Source: Bolinopsis microptera (lineage: Eukaryota > Ctenophora > Tentaculata > Lobata > Bolinopsidae). From it: DNA of 64,000 bases. Below are positions 12,575 to 22,989 of this stretch, one piece after another. Position 1 is the first letter of the stretch. Each line of letters starts with the position of its first letter. Location: NCBI RefSeq assembly GCF_026151205.1, contig NC_087078.1:1753675-1817674 (forward strand), in the 5' to 3' direction. The notes under the pieces were generated by a model, which worked only from the letters and a program-made list of their open reading frames with translations, had not been told where the DNA came from and did not search any database. Both the position numbers and the translations under genes were made by a program.

Positions 12575-13311
12575 CTAACTAGATATTAGACTAACTTCCT
12601 TATACGGTCATATCACGTGATCGAAACAGTTTTTTACCAATATCTCGTCAGGAAAGCATTTTAACCCTATGTCATGGGAGTGATTCGGAATCAGCGTCCG
12701 AAATTGTAGCGCGATGCACTACTGGGTCGCGCGCGCGCATCCAATAATGCTTCTCGCAACCACAGATCGGCGAGATGCGAAGGATTGACATCGTGAATCA
12801 ACGTCCGAAAATACATCGATTGAAGTTGATTTCAACTGTCGGGGGCCCTTTTAGAACAATCTCGAAGATCGACTGTAAAGTGATTTAGCAAGCCCGCATA
12901 GCGGCCCAGTCGCCAGTAGTGCTATTATCTGGCGATCTGTGTGCTGTGGTTGCGACAAATATTGACATACGTTGCATGCCACTTTTCGCGGGGTGATATT
13001 CGCAAAATATTTGTTCCAAATATTAGACCGACACAATAGCGACACAATACAAATGACAAAATTGACCATTGTTAATGGTCTGGCCCGGCGCGCGCTACTT
13101 CGTAGCACTTGCTTTCGAGAAGAAAGCGCAAAGCGGCGCGCTCTACTTCGAAGAAATTTAGACGAGTAACATCCGTCAAGATCAAGTGACAATACCGTCA
13201 ACGAGTCCAACTCGGCGCGCATTTTCGTAGATTATTAGCCTACAGAAGCTGAACCATCATGGATTGTACATTGTCATTATACATTAATTATATATAATAG
13301 ACTGACTCGGT

Positions 13312-13762
13312 CACAGGAGGAGCAAAGTGCAAAGAAACTGCCACAAACTGCTACTCACTACTACATACTAGTTTGTAGCAGTTAGTGCCAGTTTGTAGCA
13401 GTTGCGCGCGGCGTGCGTTGCGCAGTAAAGACACGCGTGCAACTGCTATAAACTTCCTCTAACCAGAGCCCTCTCGCTTGCAGTAGCGCGCGACCGCCGT
13501 AGGCAACAAGCGCGTCACGCAGTACGCGTATACACATGGCTATGTGTAGCTACAAACTGGCACTAACTGCATGCTACAAACTGGCACTGACTGCTATAAA
13601 CTGCTGCAAACGGGGCGCGAATGCGTGGGCGCGATTGCAGCAGTTAGTAGCAGTTAGTAGCAGTTTGTGGCAGTTAGTAGCAGTTAGTGTCAGTTTGTAG
13701 CAGTTAGTAGCAGTTTATAGTAGCAGTTTGTGGCAGTTTCTTTGTACTTTGCTCCTCCTGTG
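13312..13762. mobile_element. 451-bp MITE with ~44-bp terminal inverted repeats
   Basis: The left end CACAGGAGGAGCAAAGTGCA and the following 24 bases match the reverse complement of the right end over about 44 bp with one mismatch. CGGT flanks both sides (13,308-13,311 and 13,763-13,766), a possible 4-bp target duplication. The interior consists of short repeats of the type GTAGCAGTTAGTAGCAGTTT in both orientations around a GC-rich core. It has no coding capacity. The superfamily is not assigned. Confidence 0.8.
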
Positions 13763-15319
13763 CGGTGCGCACTACTTCAATTCAAAGCTTCTTGCCATAA
13801 TATTAAATTAGGCTGTGCGCCATGCCGCTTGCTCTATCCAGAGCCCTTGCAGTGGCGCGCGCCTTGTGAAACAATTGCGCTTCCGCAGTGGCGCGAAAGC
13901 ACATGGTTAAGTGAACCATGCCGCCATAGACAATAAGCCGCGCGAACTGACTGTATGATCGTTTTATAGCGCTAATTTCAGCCAGCAAAAAGTATATAAA
14001 CTAAAATTACATATTTGGTATGAACTTCACTCAGTCCAATCATAATATATAACATAATATATAACAAAATTTTTCGGAGACCTTTGGAGCGCCACTTAAC
14101 GGATTGAATGTATTAAACGGATTAAATGCATTAAACGGATATTATTAAACGATCATGACTGAATTCAAATTGTAAAATGCGTGCGAGCAGCGAGCTTTAC
14201 ATCACGCACGACGATCACAAACATAATATTAAAAAATTTTCACCTCTAGCAAGCTCGCCAGGCAGTGTAGTAAGGTTTCCTGGGAAAGTTGCGCACAGGG
14301 ATTGGTGTGCCAGGCAAGGTTCGACCGGAATCCAGGCTTAATCCCGGTCCCGGCCAAAAATCGACCGGGGCGGCCGGGAATCCCGGCCACGGCTAAAAAT
14401 GTTAGCCGCTAAAATGCAAAATTTTGACCGGGACCTAATCGGGATTTTAATGTTTAAATAATTTTAAAAAAATTATCGAACATTTTTTGCACAAATGAAC
14501 AATTTTTTTGAAAAACTGAAGTTTAAAGCAAAATTCTTAATACCAATTAATCAACAACAAACAAAACACTGTCAGAGTTAAGTGCCAGTTTGTTGGCTGA
14601 GCTGTGCTTGTTAATGTTATCAGTGGCGGATACTAGGTTTTATTATAAGTGTTAAGTTCACATAGCCATGTGTATACGCGTACTGCGGTCGCGCGCTACT
14701 GCAAGTGAGAGGGCTCTGGTAAGATCAAAGTGTTAAGTGCTGGTTTAAAGTAAAAGATACCAGTACCACTAGGTTGTAGTGTCAGAATTAGTAAATTAAC
14801 GCATCCTACCCTATGGCGCAATGTCCTCATCATCTGATTCGTCAGTAAATCTAACGGCATTTATTTGATATTTAGACTCCGTAACCATACTCTTGTCGTT
14901 TGTAGCGCGATGCGTTACTGTGCCGCGCAGCGCACTCAATGAGGCTTCTCACAGCGAGATGCGCTACTGTGCCGCACCGAGCTGCCATGAATTGACATCG
15001 TCAATTAATCTTGTCGTCCGAGTCGTGACAGTCGTCTTTGTTCAGATTGTTCGGGGCAATGTATTGGTAATATAACCAATAACCATCAGGTTGTGACACC
15101 CACGGTCGTTTCACTATCGTCCTGACGATACAGGCGGGTCATACAACGTATGACAAGGAGCTTGAGCATTGAGCTGATATATTTCGTAGTTTATAATTAT
15201 GGCTCATCAGTTGTGTCTGCTATCCCCTACAATGTTGAATGTTTTTCGCCAACTTGAAATACCTTTCACTTGCGGCTGAGCCATGAGAAAGGAGTTGAAC
15301 ACAGATAGATCCAGATAAG

Positions 15320-15640
15320 CTGGTTCATATGGACTCATTATGGAGTACAGAGTGTGATTTTTCCGTTAGAACTCCAGGTGATTACGTTTCTGGGGCTCCA
15401 GCTTGTCCTTCAAATATCTGGTAACTTCGTTCCATACCATTACCAAGTTGTTCGGAGATCCGGACCCGTCTGAAGTACTGCGTAGGAGTTGGTCAGTTGG
15501 TTCCAAGTCGCTGCATCATCGTCAATCTCTGATTTCACTGTCCACACTGATTCTTGTACTCTTTCTTTGTCGGAAGCCCACCTCTCTCTTAGAAACTCTT
15601 TGGCAGCTTGAGATTCCTCTCTAGAAGTAAAAACAGTTGC
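15320..15640 (-). pseudogene. Broken coding-looking stretch of unknown origin
   Basis: On the minus strand this stretch reads like protein-coding sequence rich in charged residues and tryptophan (for example AAKEFLRERWASDKERVQES and, further along, VWNEVTRYLKDKLEP), but no frame stays open across it. It lies close to the right end of the 12,704-15,786 inverted-repeat element and may be remains of that element's own gene. I do not recognise the family. Confidence 0.35.
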
Positions 15641-15789
15641 CTTGTAGATAAAGAGTAGCTCTGATAAACCACAACGCGACGGCTACTCGGACTCTACTAG
15701 ATACGGATAACCAAATTAAATACCAGTAGTATGTTTTACGCTTAAAAATCAAATGTATAATATTCTAGTAGTGCATCGCGCTACAAGCA

Positions 15790-16585
15790 TGTCTGCAAGT
15801 GCAAAGAACAATATATTAGGTTATTATATTACTTGCTACACGTTGTATACATCTTAATCTTTTCTTAGGCCGCGCCGCACGACAAGGGGTATACAGAGTG
15901 TGTCAAGTTATTACTGATTCAATACTGAATGGGCGTGGTCTCAAATACACGAATTTTATATATGATGTATATTCATCCGATTATCATTACGTCCAATACA
16001 AAAAGAAGTTTCAAATTAACAAACATCAAATAATCAATCAATTAGCAATAGCAAGCCATTCCGTACATATCGACTTCTTACATCTCATTTAATTTAAACT
16101 TCAACACCGAAGGTAAACCAAAACCAAGAGTGGTCCAGAGTTGAAAAACTCGAAACAAACCCAATTAAATGTTCAATCAAATTCTCAAAATATATCACAT
16201 AGCTGTGCATGCATGGAGCATGCACTTTGAACTGATCATCAGGTAAGACATGTTTAATTTGGTTATCATACAAAGTGACCATGCCTCCAATTACAATTGG
16301 TATTAATCTTTAAGCAACCTTGGGTAATTAACACTATCTTTAACAGAAAGTTTCATAGAACTATTTTCGTTACACAGCACAAATTGTGTAGAACTTTATA
16401 ATTGTTCCTTTTAAATTCTACCAAGAATGGAGAATAGAAAACTTCAAACAGATATATTTCAGTATTTCATTTTATAAAAAGTAATAAAAATCTTTGCTAA
16501 AACAAAATCAGGGGCTCGTGGAAAACGATCGTAGGCTTTACAATATAAATTACACAATAATCAATTTAAGTTGAAAAAAGAGAAG
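15790..16585. other. AT-rich spacer
   Basis: No coding exon, repeat end or RNA gene was recognised between the inverted-repeat element and the terminal exon of the next minus-strand gene. Confidence 0.5.
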
Positions 16586-16588
16586 TTT

Positions 16589-17481
16589 TCAATATTTAGG
16601 CGTATTATTGAAGTCTTCGACCAGGCTTTCCTCACTTGTTATTCTGAAGCCCCCCATTGAGGTGTCAGCTTGTTCAGCTTGTTTTTCGATCTGGGGTATG
16701 AATTATTTTCAGAAAAAATTTTTACCTGACCACGAATCAGAAAATCAAAATTGATCATAAAAAAGATAATGGGGGTTTTTGATACCTTTTAACGATTGAG
16801 GCATAATTACGAAAACAACAAAGGAAATGATAACATTTCATGGGCAGACTGAACAAATAAAAAAGGCTGGATCACACCTTGTTGCTTGTCAATAAAGTGG
16901 AACGGCCCAGTTTATCGAGGACCGAGGTGCCCGGTATATCGAGGCCAGTATATCGAGGCCAGTATATCGAGGCCGGTATATCGAGGCCGTTATATAAAGG
17001 CCGGTATATAGAGGCCGGTATATAGAGGCCGGTATATTGAGGCCGTTATATAGAGGCCGTTATATAGAGGCCGGTATAGAGAGGCCGGTATAGAGAGGCC
17101 GGTATATAGAGGCCGTTATATAGAGGCCGGTATATAGAGGCCGGTATATCGAGGCCGGTATATAGAGGCCGGTATGTAGAGGCCGGTATATAGAGGCCGG
17201 TAAGTAGAGGCCGGTATGTAGAGGCCGGTATACCGCTAGGCCGGTATATAGAGGTCGGTATGTAGAGGCCGGTATATCGAGGCCGGTATATAGAGGCCGG
17301 TATGTAGAGGCCGGTATATCGAGGCTGGTATATAGAGGCCGGTATATCGAGATTTGACTGTACCTGGTTTATATCAGTCTGAGTAACCGAAGTTTTAGAA
17401 AACACTTCACTCGCATCCTCAGTTCCACAATCCGGTAGTATGGCGTTCGTTTCTTGTTTCGGCAGAGACGCAAGCGTTGAT
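16589..17481 (-). CDS. Last two exons of an unidentified protein
   Basis: Minus-strand exon 17481-17364 (118 bp) has a TTTCAG acceptor and a CAG/GTACAG donor. It is followed by terminal exon 16690-16589 (102 bp), which has a CCCCAG acceptor and ends in TGA. The phases agree, giving about 72 C-terminal residues: a Ser/Thr/Glu-rich stretch (SLPKQETNAILPDCGTEDAS, then TSVTQTDINQ), then EKQAEQADTSMGGFRITSEE and a C-terminus FNNTPKY. The composition resembles a disordered tail. Upstream exons should lie above 17,481, but I could not find them. The intron is almost entirely a 14-bp minisatellite. The function is unknown. Confidence 0.6.
16912..17352. repeat. 14-bp minisatellite filling an intron
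   Basis: About 31 imperfect copies of GGCCGGTATATAGA with variants (TATATCGA, TATGTAGA, GTTATATA). It starts about 12 bp inside the donor of the exon at 17,364-17,481 and fills most of the intron before the terminal exon. Because 14 is not a multiple of three the translation cycles through frames, giving a YTGLYIPASIYRP-type ORF that is an artefact. Confidence 0.93.
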
Positions 17482-17621
17482 CTGAAATTGATTTATTTAT
17501 TAAGGGTCCATATTACACAAAATCTGTCCAGCCCTACTTCAGAGGAAGTCCAGAGACCACAATGCGCACAATTTGCTGTGTAAATTTGATTCTAATTCTA
17601 ATTCTAATAATTGTTATTCTA

Positions 17622-17870
17622 GTAATCGGCTTAGAGGCTCAGTTGATAAATCAGCCTGGCATTTCTCGAGGTACCAGGTTCGATTCCCCGCTCTGTCACT
17701 AGCCCTCAAGCCCTGGGGTGAGCGTCGTCGACGCTCAGCTAAGGGTCCTGAGTGGTCTATACAGCCCCCGATCCACTCCGGGCATAATGCTCGAGAAATC
17801 GGGTGTGAGGGTTAAATGAGGAGCTGCCTATTGCAGTGAAGTCTAGGAGAATAGGCACAATGCCAACCGG
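17622..17870 (+). mobile_element. tRNA-derived SINE, copy B
   Basis: The head has an A-box-like TTAGAGGCTCAGTTGATAAA and a B-box-like GTACCAGGTTCGATTCC. The body GGGGTGAGCGTCGTCGACGC through AAATCGGGTGTGAGGGTTAA and GAGGAGCTGC matches the reverse complement of the SINE at 7,175-7,540. The tRNA-like heads of the two copies are clearly different, so one body has been joined to two heads. Confidence 0.8.
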
Positions 17871-17879
17871 CTAATTTAT

Positions 17880-18170
17880 GTTGGTAATTTATGTCTGAGT
17901 AAATTTCACCCGTGCGACACTTCTACTCGATGTGTTATGTCAGTTAAACTTAACAATAACAGTATAAACACCACTAAATTGCACAGTGTGTCTTGAAACA
18001 GTACTATTGTGGGCTTTTCACATCTCCACGTGCAGGAGTTCTATTTTTCAGGACGGTGCCCTACAGTCTCACGCCCTAGACGAAGCTTATACACAATGTG
18101 TTGGAATCTAGTGTTGTAAAAATCCTTCTATGAGGGCAATTATAGATTTATACATTTTGAATTATTCTCG
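17880..18170. other. Short spacer
   Basis: About 290 bp between the SINE and the duplicated promoter-like block. Nothing recognised. Confidence 0.4.
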
Positions 18171-18171
18171 G

Positions 18172-19220
18172 AAGCTCAGTGTAAGACATTAACCTTGAAA
18201 GTTATTTGTTGTGTTAAACTCAACAGTCGTGTAATGCAACGTTATAGTTATACACTACGCTGTTGACTAATCCAACCTGAGAGTACCTAAAGGCTGCAAA
18301 TTTAGCGAATTATTCAGCTTAATTTTGTTTGTTGTCTTCAAATTAGCAGCATATTGCCATATTTGCCTAGTTTCCTGAATATTCTAGACACGTCTAGAAC
18401 AGCCTACCTAGAAGTTGTGGCCAGAAGTACTAAACTGGCCCCTCTCAGCAATGGATGATTCACGTTGAGTAGGAAACGGGTAAAATTGACGCAAAACATT
18501 GCTCTTTTATTATAATACTAGGAAACCCGTGGTCACAGGGAGGAAGCTAATAGTATTTTTGTTAGTAAGTTTAAAGCGTCAAAAAATATCCTTCACAACC
18601 GAAGATACAGCCAATTAAAAAGATGCTCGTACTAAACACAGCGTAATATCAACAAAACCGATCAAAATGACCTTAAAAGTAAAACAATCATTGCACGTAC
18701 ACGTGCGTGTAACAATCCTCGTTACCATGGTAACTACACAACTTCCTATTTCTCGTTTGATTTGCACGTGGGCGGTCGTACATACAGACAGACAGAAAGA
18801 ATCTTGTGAATTATAGTAGAGAAGAGTATCACCCGTTAAATCTCAACCGAAGATACAGCCGATTTAAATATAAAACACTTTAAACACAACGTAATTACCA
18901 CAAAACCGATCAAAATGACATTAAAACAATCTTTGCACGTGCATGTGTGCATTAAAACACCGTTGCTATGGAACCTTTTGGTTGTTACCTAAATTCCTAT
19001 TTTTCATCTAATTTGCACGTGGGCGGTCGTACAGTGTAGGTACAGACAGAAAGAATTCTCTGAATTATAGTAGAGATAATTCTCTGAATTATAGTAGAGA
19101 TGTAATATTATGGATCTGGAAACTATACAAATACAAGTTTTAACCCTGACTAAAGTGACACAATTTCGATCTGTTGAAGAATTATTACGATCAAGCTCGA
19201 TCGCAGTTATTCACACTTTC
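18172..19220 (+). pseudogene. Partial duplicate of the 30,117-30,510 promoter and exon 1
   Basis: 18,172-18,518 matches 30,117-30,395 closely, and 19,110-19,210 matches the first codons of the 30,401 ORF (MDLETIQIQVLTLTKVTQFR against MDLETIQVQVLTLTKVTQFR). After about 35 codons the two diverge. Between promoter-like block and ATG this copy has an extra ~580 bp (18,520-19,097) that the other copy lacks. It is a truncated duplicate of an unidentified gene, lying on the other side of family copy 1. Confidence 0.6.
18520..19097. repeat. Tandemly duplicated repeat insertion
   Basis: Two diverged ~280-bp units share an AACCGAAGATACAGCC segment, an AAAACCGATCAAAATGAC segment, a TTTGCACGTGGGCGGTCGTA segment and an AGAAAGAAT...TATAGTAGAGA end. 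The last few dozen bases are duplicated once more. The block is absent from the paralogous site at 30,395-30,401, so it is an insertion. The class is not assigned. Confidence 0.6.
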
Positions 19221-19222
19221 AG

Positions 19223-19390
19223 GTACCGTTTTCCCTTTCTTGTTTTGCATCAAAAATCGACCCATTCCTTGGCGAACTCGGTGAATGTCCTTACTGTACG
19301 GCAATGTTAAACAAGGAACTGAGACCAAGGGGTTCCGTTCGGGCCCTTCACAGTTCACACTTTGTTTCTGTCTGGTTCAAATATACTGTT
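19223..19390 (+). other. Coding-looking segment with a CPYC motif
   Basis: Directly after a TTTCAG acceptor-like site, one frame reads through a segment containing CFASKIDPFLGELGECPYCT and LRPRGSVRALHSSHFVSVWF. The composition is protein-like, but no donor, partner exon or known family is evident. It could be an exon of the gene whose first exon copy lies at 19,110, or chance. Confidence 0.25.
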
Positions 19391-20828
19391 ACAATAATGA
19401 CTTTAATATATATATACGCCGATGTTATTTTCCCATCAGTCACATAACCCGTAACCGTAAGGACAAAAGAAAATCGCGATTATTTAGGCCAAAAATCGCG
19501 GCGCCGCGACAAGCCAAACTAGGTAAAATCGAAAGATAATGTATTTGCAGAGTGATGTTAGATGTCATATAAATTCGTTAAACTAGCCAGCGTTAATCTA
19601 GCTAGATTAGGGAGCGATAAGCAAAACAATAGTATATATAACATAATCTCGAAAATATATAAATTGCTATAAAACAGCATACCTTACGAGACATATTTAA
19701 ATGGTACGAAAGTCGGTGGTTTTTCGAAAAAAAAACACCATATTTTCGGACTACAACAAGAAATGCGGCCGCTTTTCTTTTGTGGATGGCCGCTCAATTT
19801 CCCGATCCGTGATGGCGTATTAATCATATTCCATACAACCTGGGGACGGCCCAGTCTTTACTGTTTACATAAACATGCGAATATGTCGAAGTGACATGCC
19901 GACTGCCGCCCAGTCAATATAATTCTATATTGAATTTGAAAATCGTGTATATTTCTATGTAACCATATGTTTATTGGTTATGCAACCTGACACGGATCTG
20001 TGCAAGATAGTACTTCTAACTCAAAATAATAATAATATGCTATCAATTAGTGCCTAGTGGGATACGTACATGATGAAATTAATAATGTACTTGGTTGGTT
20101 CAGCGCCGCGCGCCAACAATTATATAATTCAGATTATCACACAAAATAACTTTGCGCAGGTAGAAACGTGGGCAGGCTCGTACGCACGCACGCTCGCACG
20201 CTCGCACGTTCGCACGGACGCAAAGCTACCATATACAAAAAAAAACCTCGATCGCTAACCCTTGTCCTTGACTCTTTTGTGCCTTCGGCACTTCGAGTCA
20301 TGGATCGGGAAAAAATGTAGGTCACCATCATTGTTTTCCCCAAATTATTATCCTCTTAATTATGACTTTATCGATCTACTATCAACTTATCAATATAGTA
20401 AGTTATAAATATGATTATTCAAACAATTAATGAACACTAGTATTCGATCATGAATCAATTCAAAAATGATTTTGGACCGTTCCATTAAAAATAAGCAAGC
20501 TCTGTCACTACTTTATTATACTGGCGACGGCGGTGATATTTCGGGATTAGTGGAAGATAACAAACACTGTCGGTCTCCTATAACCTCTGGAGGATTATAA
20601 GTTAAGTTGAGGCTAACTTTCAAAGGCTTCGGAGAAATTGTTTACTGGATGGAACAGCTGATCAGAGAAGATTTTTGTATTTAATTTTCTTTCATATTTT
20701 TGTAAAGTAAGAATATGAAAAAAATTCGGTTTTCGGTCAAATTCCAATATTTTCGTTCCCAAATCATTTAGGTCACCGAAATTATGTCGAACATAAATAT
20801 GTATCGTAAGGTAGCTGGTTACTCCTTC

Positions 20829-21144
20829 CAGGCATGGCTCCAGCTTAAAATCTTTGGGGCGGTGCAGCGCGGCGCACGGGGGTGAAGCTCCCTGGAAAAT
20901 TTTGGAATTTCACCCTCCTAAACGTATTTCAATTTCTCTCAAAACAGTCTCAATTGAGTAAAAGTCAGAAGAAAGTAATCAAACAATTGCGTTTGACAAT
21001 TGACCCGTAATTTATACAAAATTTGACAATTTTGGTGTAAAAATTTTCAAATAGTTTGGGTGGGTGCAAGTCCAAACTGAGAGGGTGCAACATCCTTTGG
21101 GTGGGTGCGCAACCACTTGCACCTACACGGTGGAGCCATGCCTG
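20829..21144. mobile_element. 316-bp hAT-type MITE with 8-bp target duplication
   Basis: The ends CAGGCATGGCTCCA and TGGAGCCATGCCTG are perfect inverted repeats. ACTCCTTC flanks the element on both sides (20,821-20,828 and 21,145-21,152), an exact 8-bp target-site duplication as made by hAT transposases. It has no coding capacity. Confidence 0.9.
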
Positions 21145-21389
21145 ACTCCTTCATGAATTAATCTAGTCTACAGACGTTTGAAACCGTTCCGATGTATCAT
21201 GAACACCCTGTACATTGTGAAGTTATGTACGTATAACTAACATTATAAATATAAGCTATTGTATCCGGAGGTAGATGCGAATCGATAAAACGGAGTACGA
21301 CGGAGACTTGAAGTCGTCTATTTCTCGATCAGCGTGCCTTAAGGAATCTCTAATACTCGAATACAAAGCCGAACCGCATGGAGAACAGC

Positions 21390-21725
21390 ACTATGCACAT
21401 TGCACAAGAGAACGGCACCTTGTCTTTATGTATAGCTTGTACAAGCTATTGTATAAGTTGCTGGAGTGGAATCGAAATTCCAAAACACAAGCTGAATAAA
21501 ATTGGTGCAATTGCAAAGCGATGTATAAGACTGCTATTTGGTAACATCCCCAATTTTTATCATAAAGAATACTAGTACTACTTAACATGTGCACGTTCGA
21601 GAACTTATAATAAACATATTATGGCTAGCAAGAACTACTGTCTTGAACACACTAAACCGCTGTTCACTGAGCAGAAAATTATGAATCCGGAGAATCTGCA
21701 CATTTATCATAAATTGATGGAACTA
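21390..21725 (+). mobile_element. LINE reverse-transcriptase C-terminal remnant, part 1
   Basis: The frame from about 21,405 reads LSLCIACTSYCISCWSGIEI then KLNKIGAIAKRCIRLLFGNI. This matches the pattern after the RT domain of jockey/CR1-type LINEs, where a Y-x-x-x-W-x-G-like segment is followed by a basic helix ending in RLLFG. It continues in interrupted form to about 21,720. About 670 bp of unrelated sequence separates it from part 2. Confidence 0.55.
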
Positions 21726-22394
21726 CCTTAGGGCCAAAAAATTTGGGTCACAATAAATTTGGTTACTATAATTTTGGTGACCAAAATTTTGGGCACAAAT
21801 TTCGCAAATTTTTAGTCTACAACAATTTCAGTCGAATTTTTTGACTTTTCGAGACCATTTTCCATTCCATTTATTTGATTTTTCCATTATTAAGCTAGTT
21901 TTTTTAAAATTTTGCATATTAAGTCATACTTTATAGTGAACTAGGTATAGACAACGGAACACATGTATCAGAAATTTCCCATGGGCCAACGTGCACACCG
22001 CGCGCCAAACGATCACGTGGACAAATTATCAACCTCGTGAATCGTGATCCTGTAAATACAGGTCTTACACCATACGGGCGTATTTTGGTACTTAGGAGGA
22101 TATTCTCGATCTGGGAACATTCCAACGGCGAGCCAACATTACATACATTAGTTACATATCATAGCATACAATTTCTTATTACACGCAGTGGGGACCTGTG
22201 TACAGTTAGCGATATTTAACTGTTTATCATAAACATATGATAAAGAATGTAAGCTCAATAAAATTTAACTCATATATGCTCTACTAAAATTTTGGTCTAC
22301 TTCAAAATTAGTCGCCGAAAAATTTAGTCACATGAAATTTGGTTTGCAACAATTTTAGTCAAAAGTTTGACTAAATTTATGGTAGACTGAATTT

Positions 22395-22580
22395 GTCGTT
22401 CTTAAGGTATTCAAAATCCTTAAATTTGATGTCCCTCAGTCCATTAAAGATCTTTTCAAGTTCTGCCCTAAAAATGAAAAACTTCGTCTGATCCCATTAC
22501 TGAGATCAGATATTATGATCCCAACAGAACTTTCTGTACACCTGTACCAAAATTTGGAATGATCTCATCCCTAATAGCAA
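22395..22580 (+). mobile_element. LINE reverse-transcriptase C-terminal remnant, part 2
   Basis: Contains LKFDVPQSIKDLFKF and a KIWNDLIPNS segment in a neighbouring frame, which resembles the PxxWNxLP end of jockey/CR1-type ORF2 proteins. It looks like the continuation of the remnant ending near 21,725, split by an insertion rich in AATTTTGGTC-type words (21,727-22,394). Confidence 0.5.
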
Positions 22581-22794
22581 TATATAAGTATATAGTATAA
22601 GTATAACTATTACTATCAGCAAGGCTCTTCAAACATGCTATTGTCAAAGGCTACTTTGAGAATGACTCAAATATGTTTGTCACCAAAAATTACCTTTAAA
22701 AGTACCAAAAACATAGTTTTCGGGTATTTCGGAAATCGCGATTCCGCACGTGCTGCAATTTCCTTTTGACCTTGTATAACCGAGAGGTCAGCGC

Positions 22795-22985
22795 CGACCT
22801 CTCGATTGCAATCAGTCTCAGGACTGATCCAATGGAATGTCACGTCACAACTCACATTAATTCGTGGGGGGTCTTCAAAATAGGGTGGTAGAACTGTCAA
22901 ATGTGAGATTTTTACATCCTGTAGTTTCCAGTCGACAGATCAGGTCTATGTCAAAGGTTAAATTGACCAATATAAGAATCGGATT
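22795..22985 (+). promoter_or_regulatory. Conserved upstream region of family copy 1
   Basis: GATTGCAATCAGTCTCAGG, GATCCAATGGAATGTCACGT, TTCGTGGGGGGTCTT and TTTCCAGTCGACA are shared with the region 350 to 160 bp before the start codons of copies 3 and 4 (47,770-47,960 and 52,315-52,505). The match stops at 22,990 where the degraded block begins. Conservation could reflect recent duplication instead of function. Confidence 0.5.
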
Positions 22986-22989
22986 TAAA

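Larger units (their letters stand above)
12704..15786. mobile_element. Candidate 3.1-kb inverted-repeat element
   Basis: The 20-mer TTGTAGCGCGATGCACTACT at 12,704-12,723 recurs exactly in reverse complement at 15,767-15,786. A diverged internal copy of the left end, with about 110 bp of following sequence, lies near 14,903. GC-rich blocks inside are partly palindromic (13,080-13,140), and 13,450-13,545 recurs inverted near 14,660-14,720. A separate small inverted-repeat element (13,312-13,762) is nested within. No clear target-site duplication is seen, so this could instead be two inverted copies of a dispersed repeat. Confidence 0.5.
19459..22773. mobile_element. 3.3-kb insertion bounded by AAGGAC... 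inverted ends
   Basis: The left end AAGGACAAAAGAAAATCGCG and the right end (TTTCCTTTTGACCTT, 22,759-22,773) are inverted versions of the ends of the 45,394-47,513 element. Array promoter sequence flanks it: CCATCAGTCACATAACC just to the left, and GATTGCAATCAGTCTCAGG resuming at 22,803. Sister copies at 47,750 and 52,305 have these two parts nearly adjacent. The interior includes LINE remnants, a hAT-type MITE and unassigned sequence, so it is probably a composite of nested insertions. Confidence 0.55.

Noticed and set aside
17046-17405. ORF of YTGLYIPASIYRP repeats
   Set aside because: Produced by a 14-bp minisatellite; only its last residues belong to a real exon (17,364-17,481).
20160-20230. 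CpG-rich CGCACG-type stretch as a promoter
   Set aside because: It is a short degenerate tandem repeat (GCACGCTC units) with no gene beside it.
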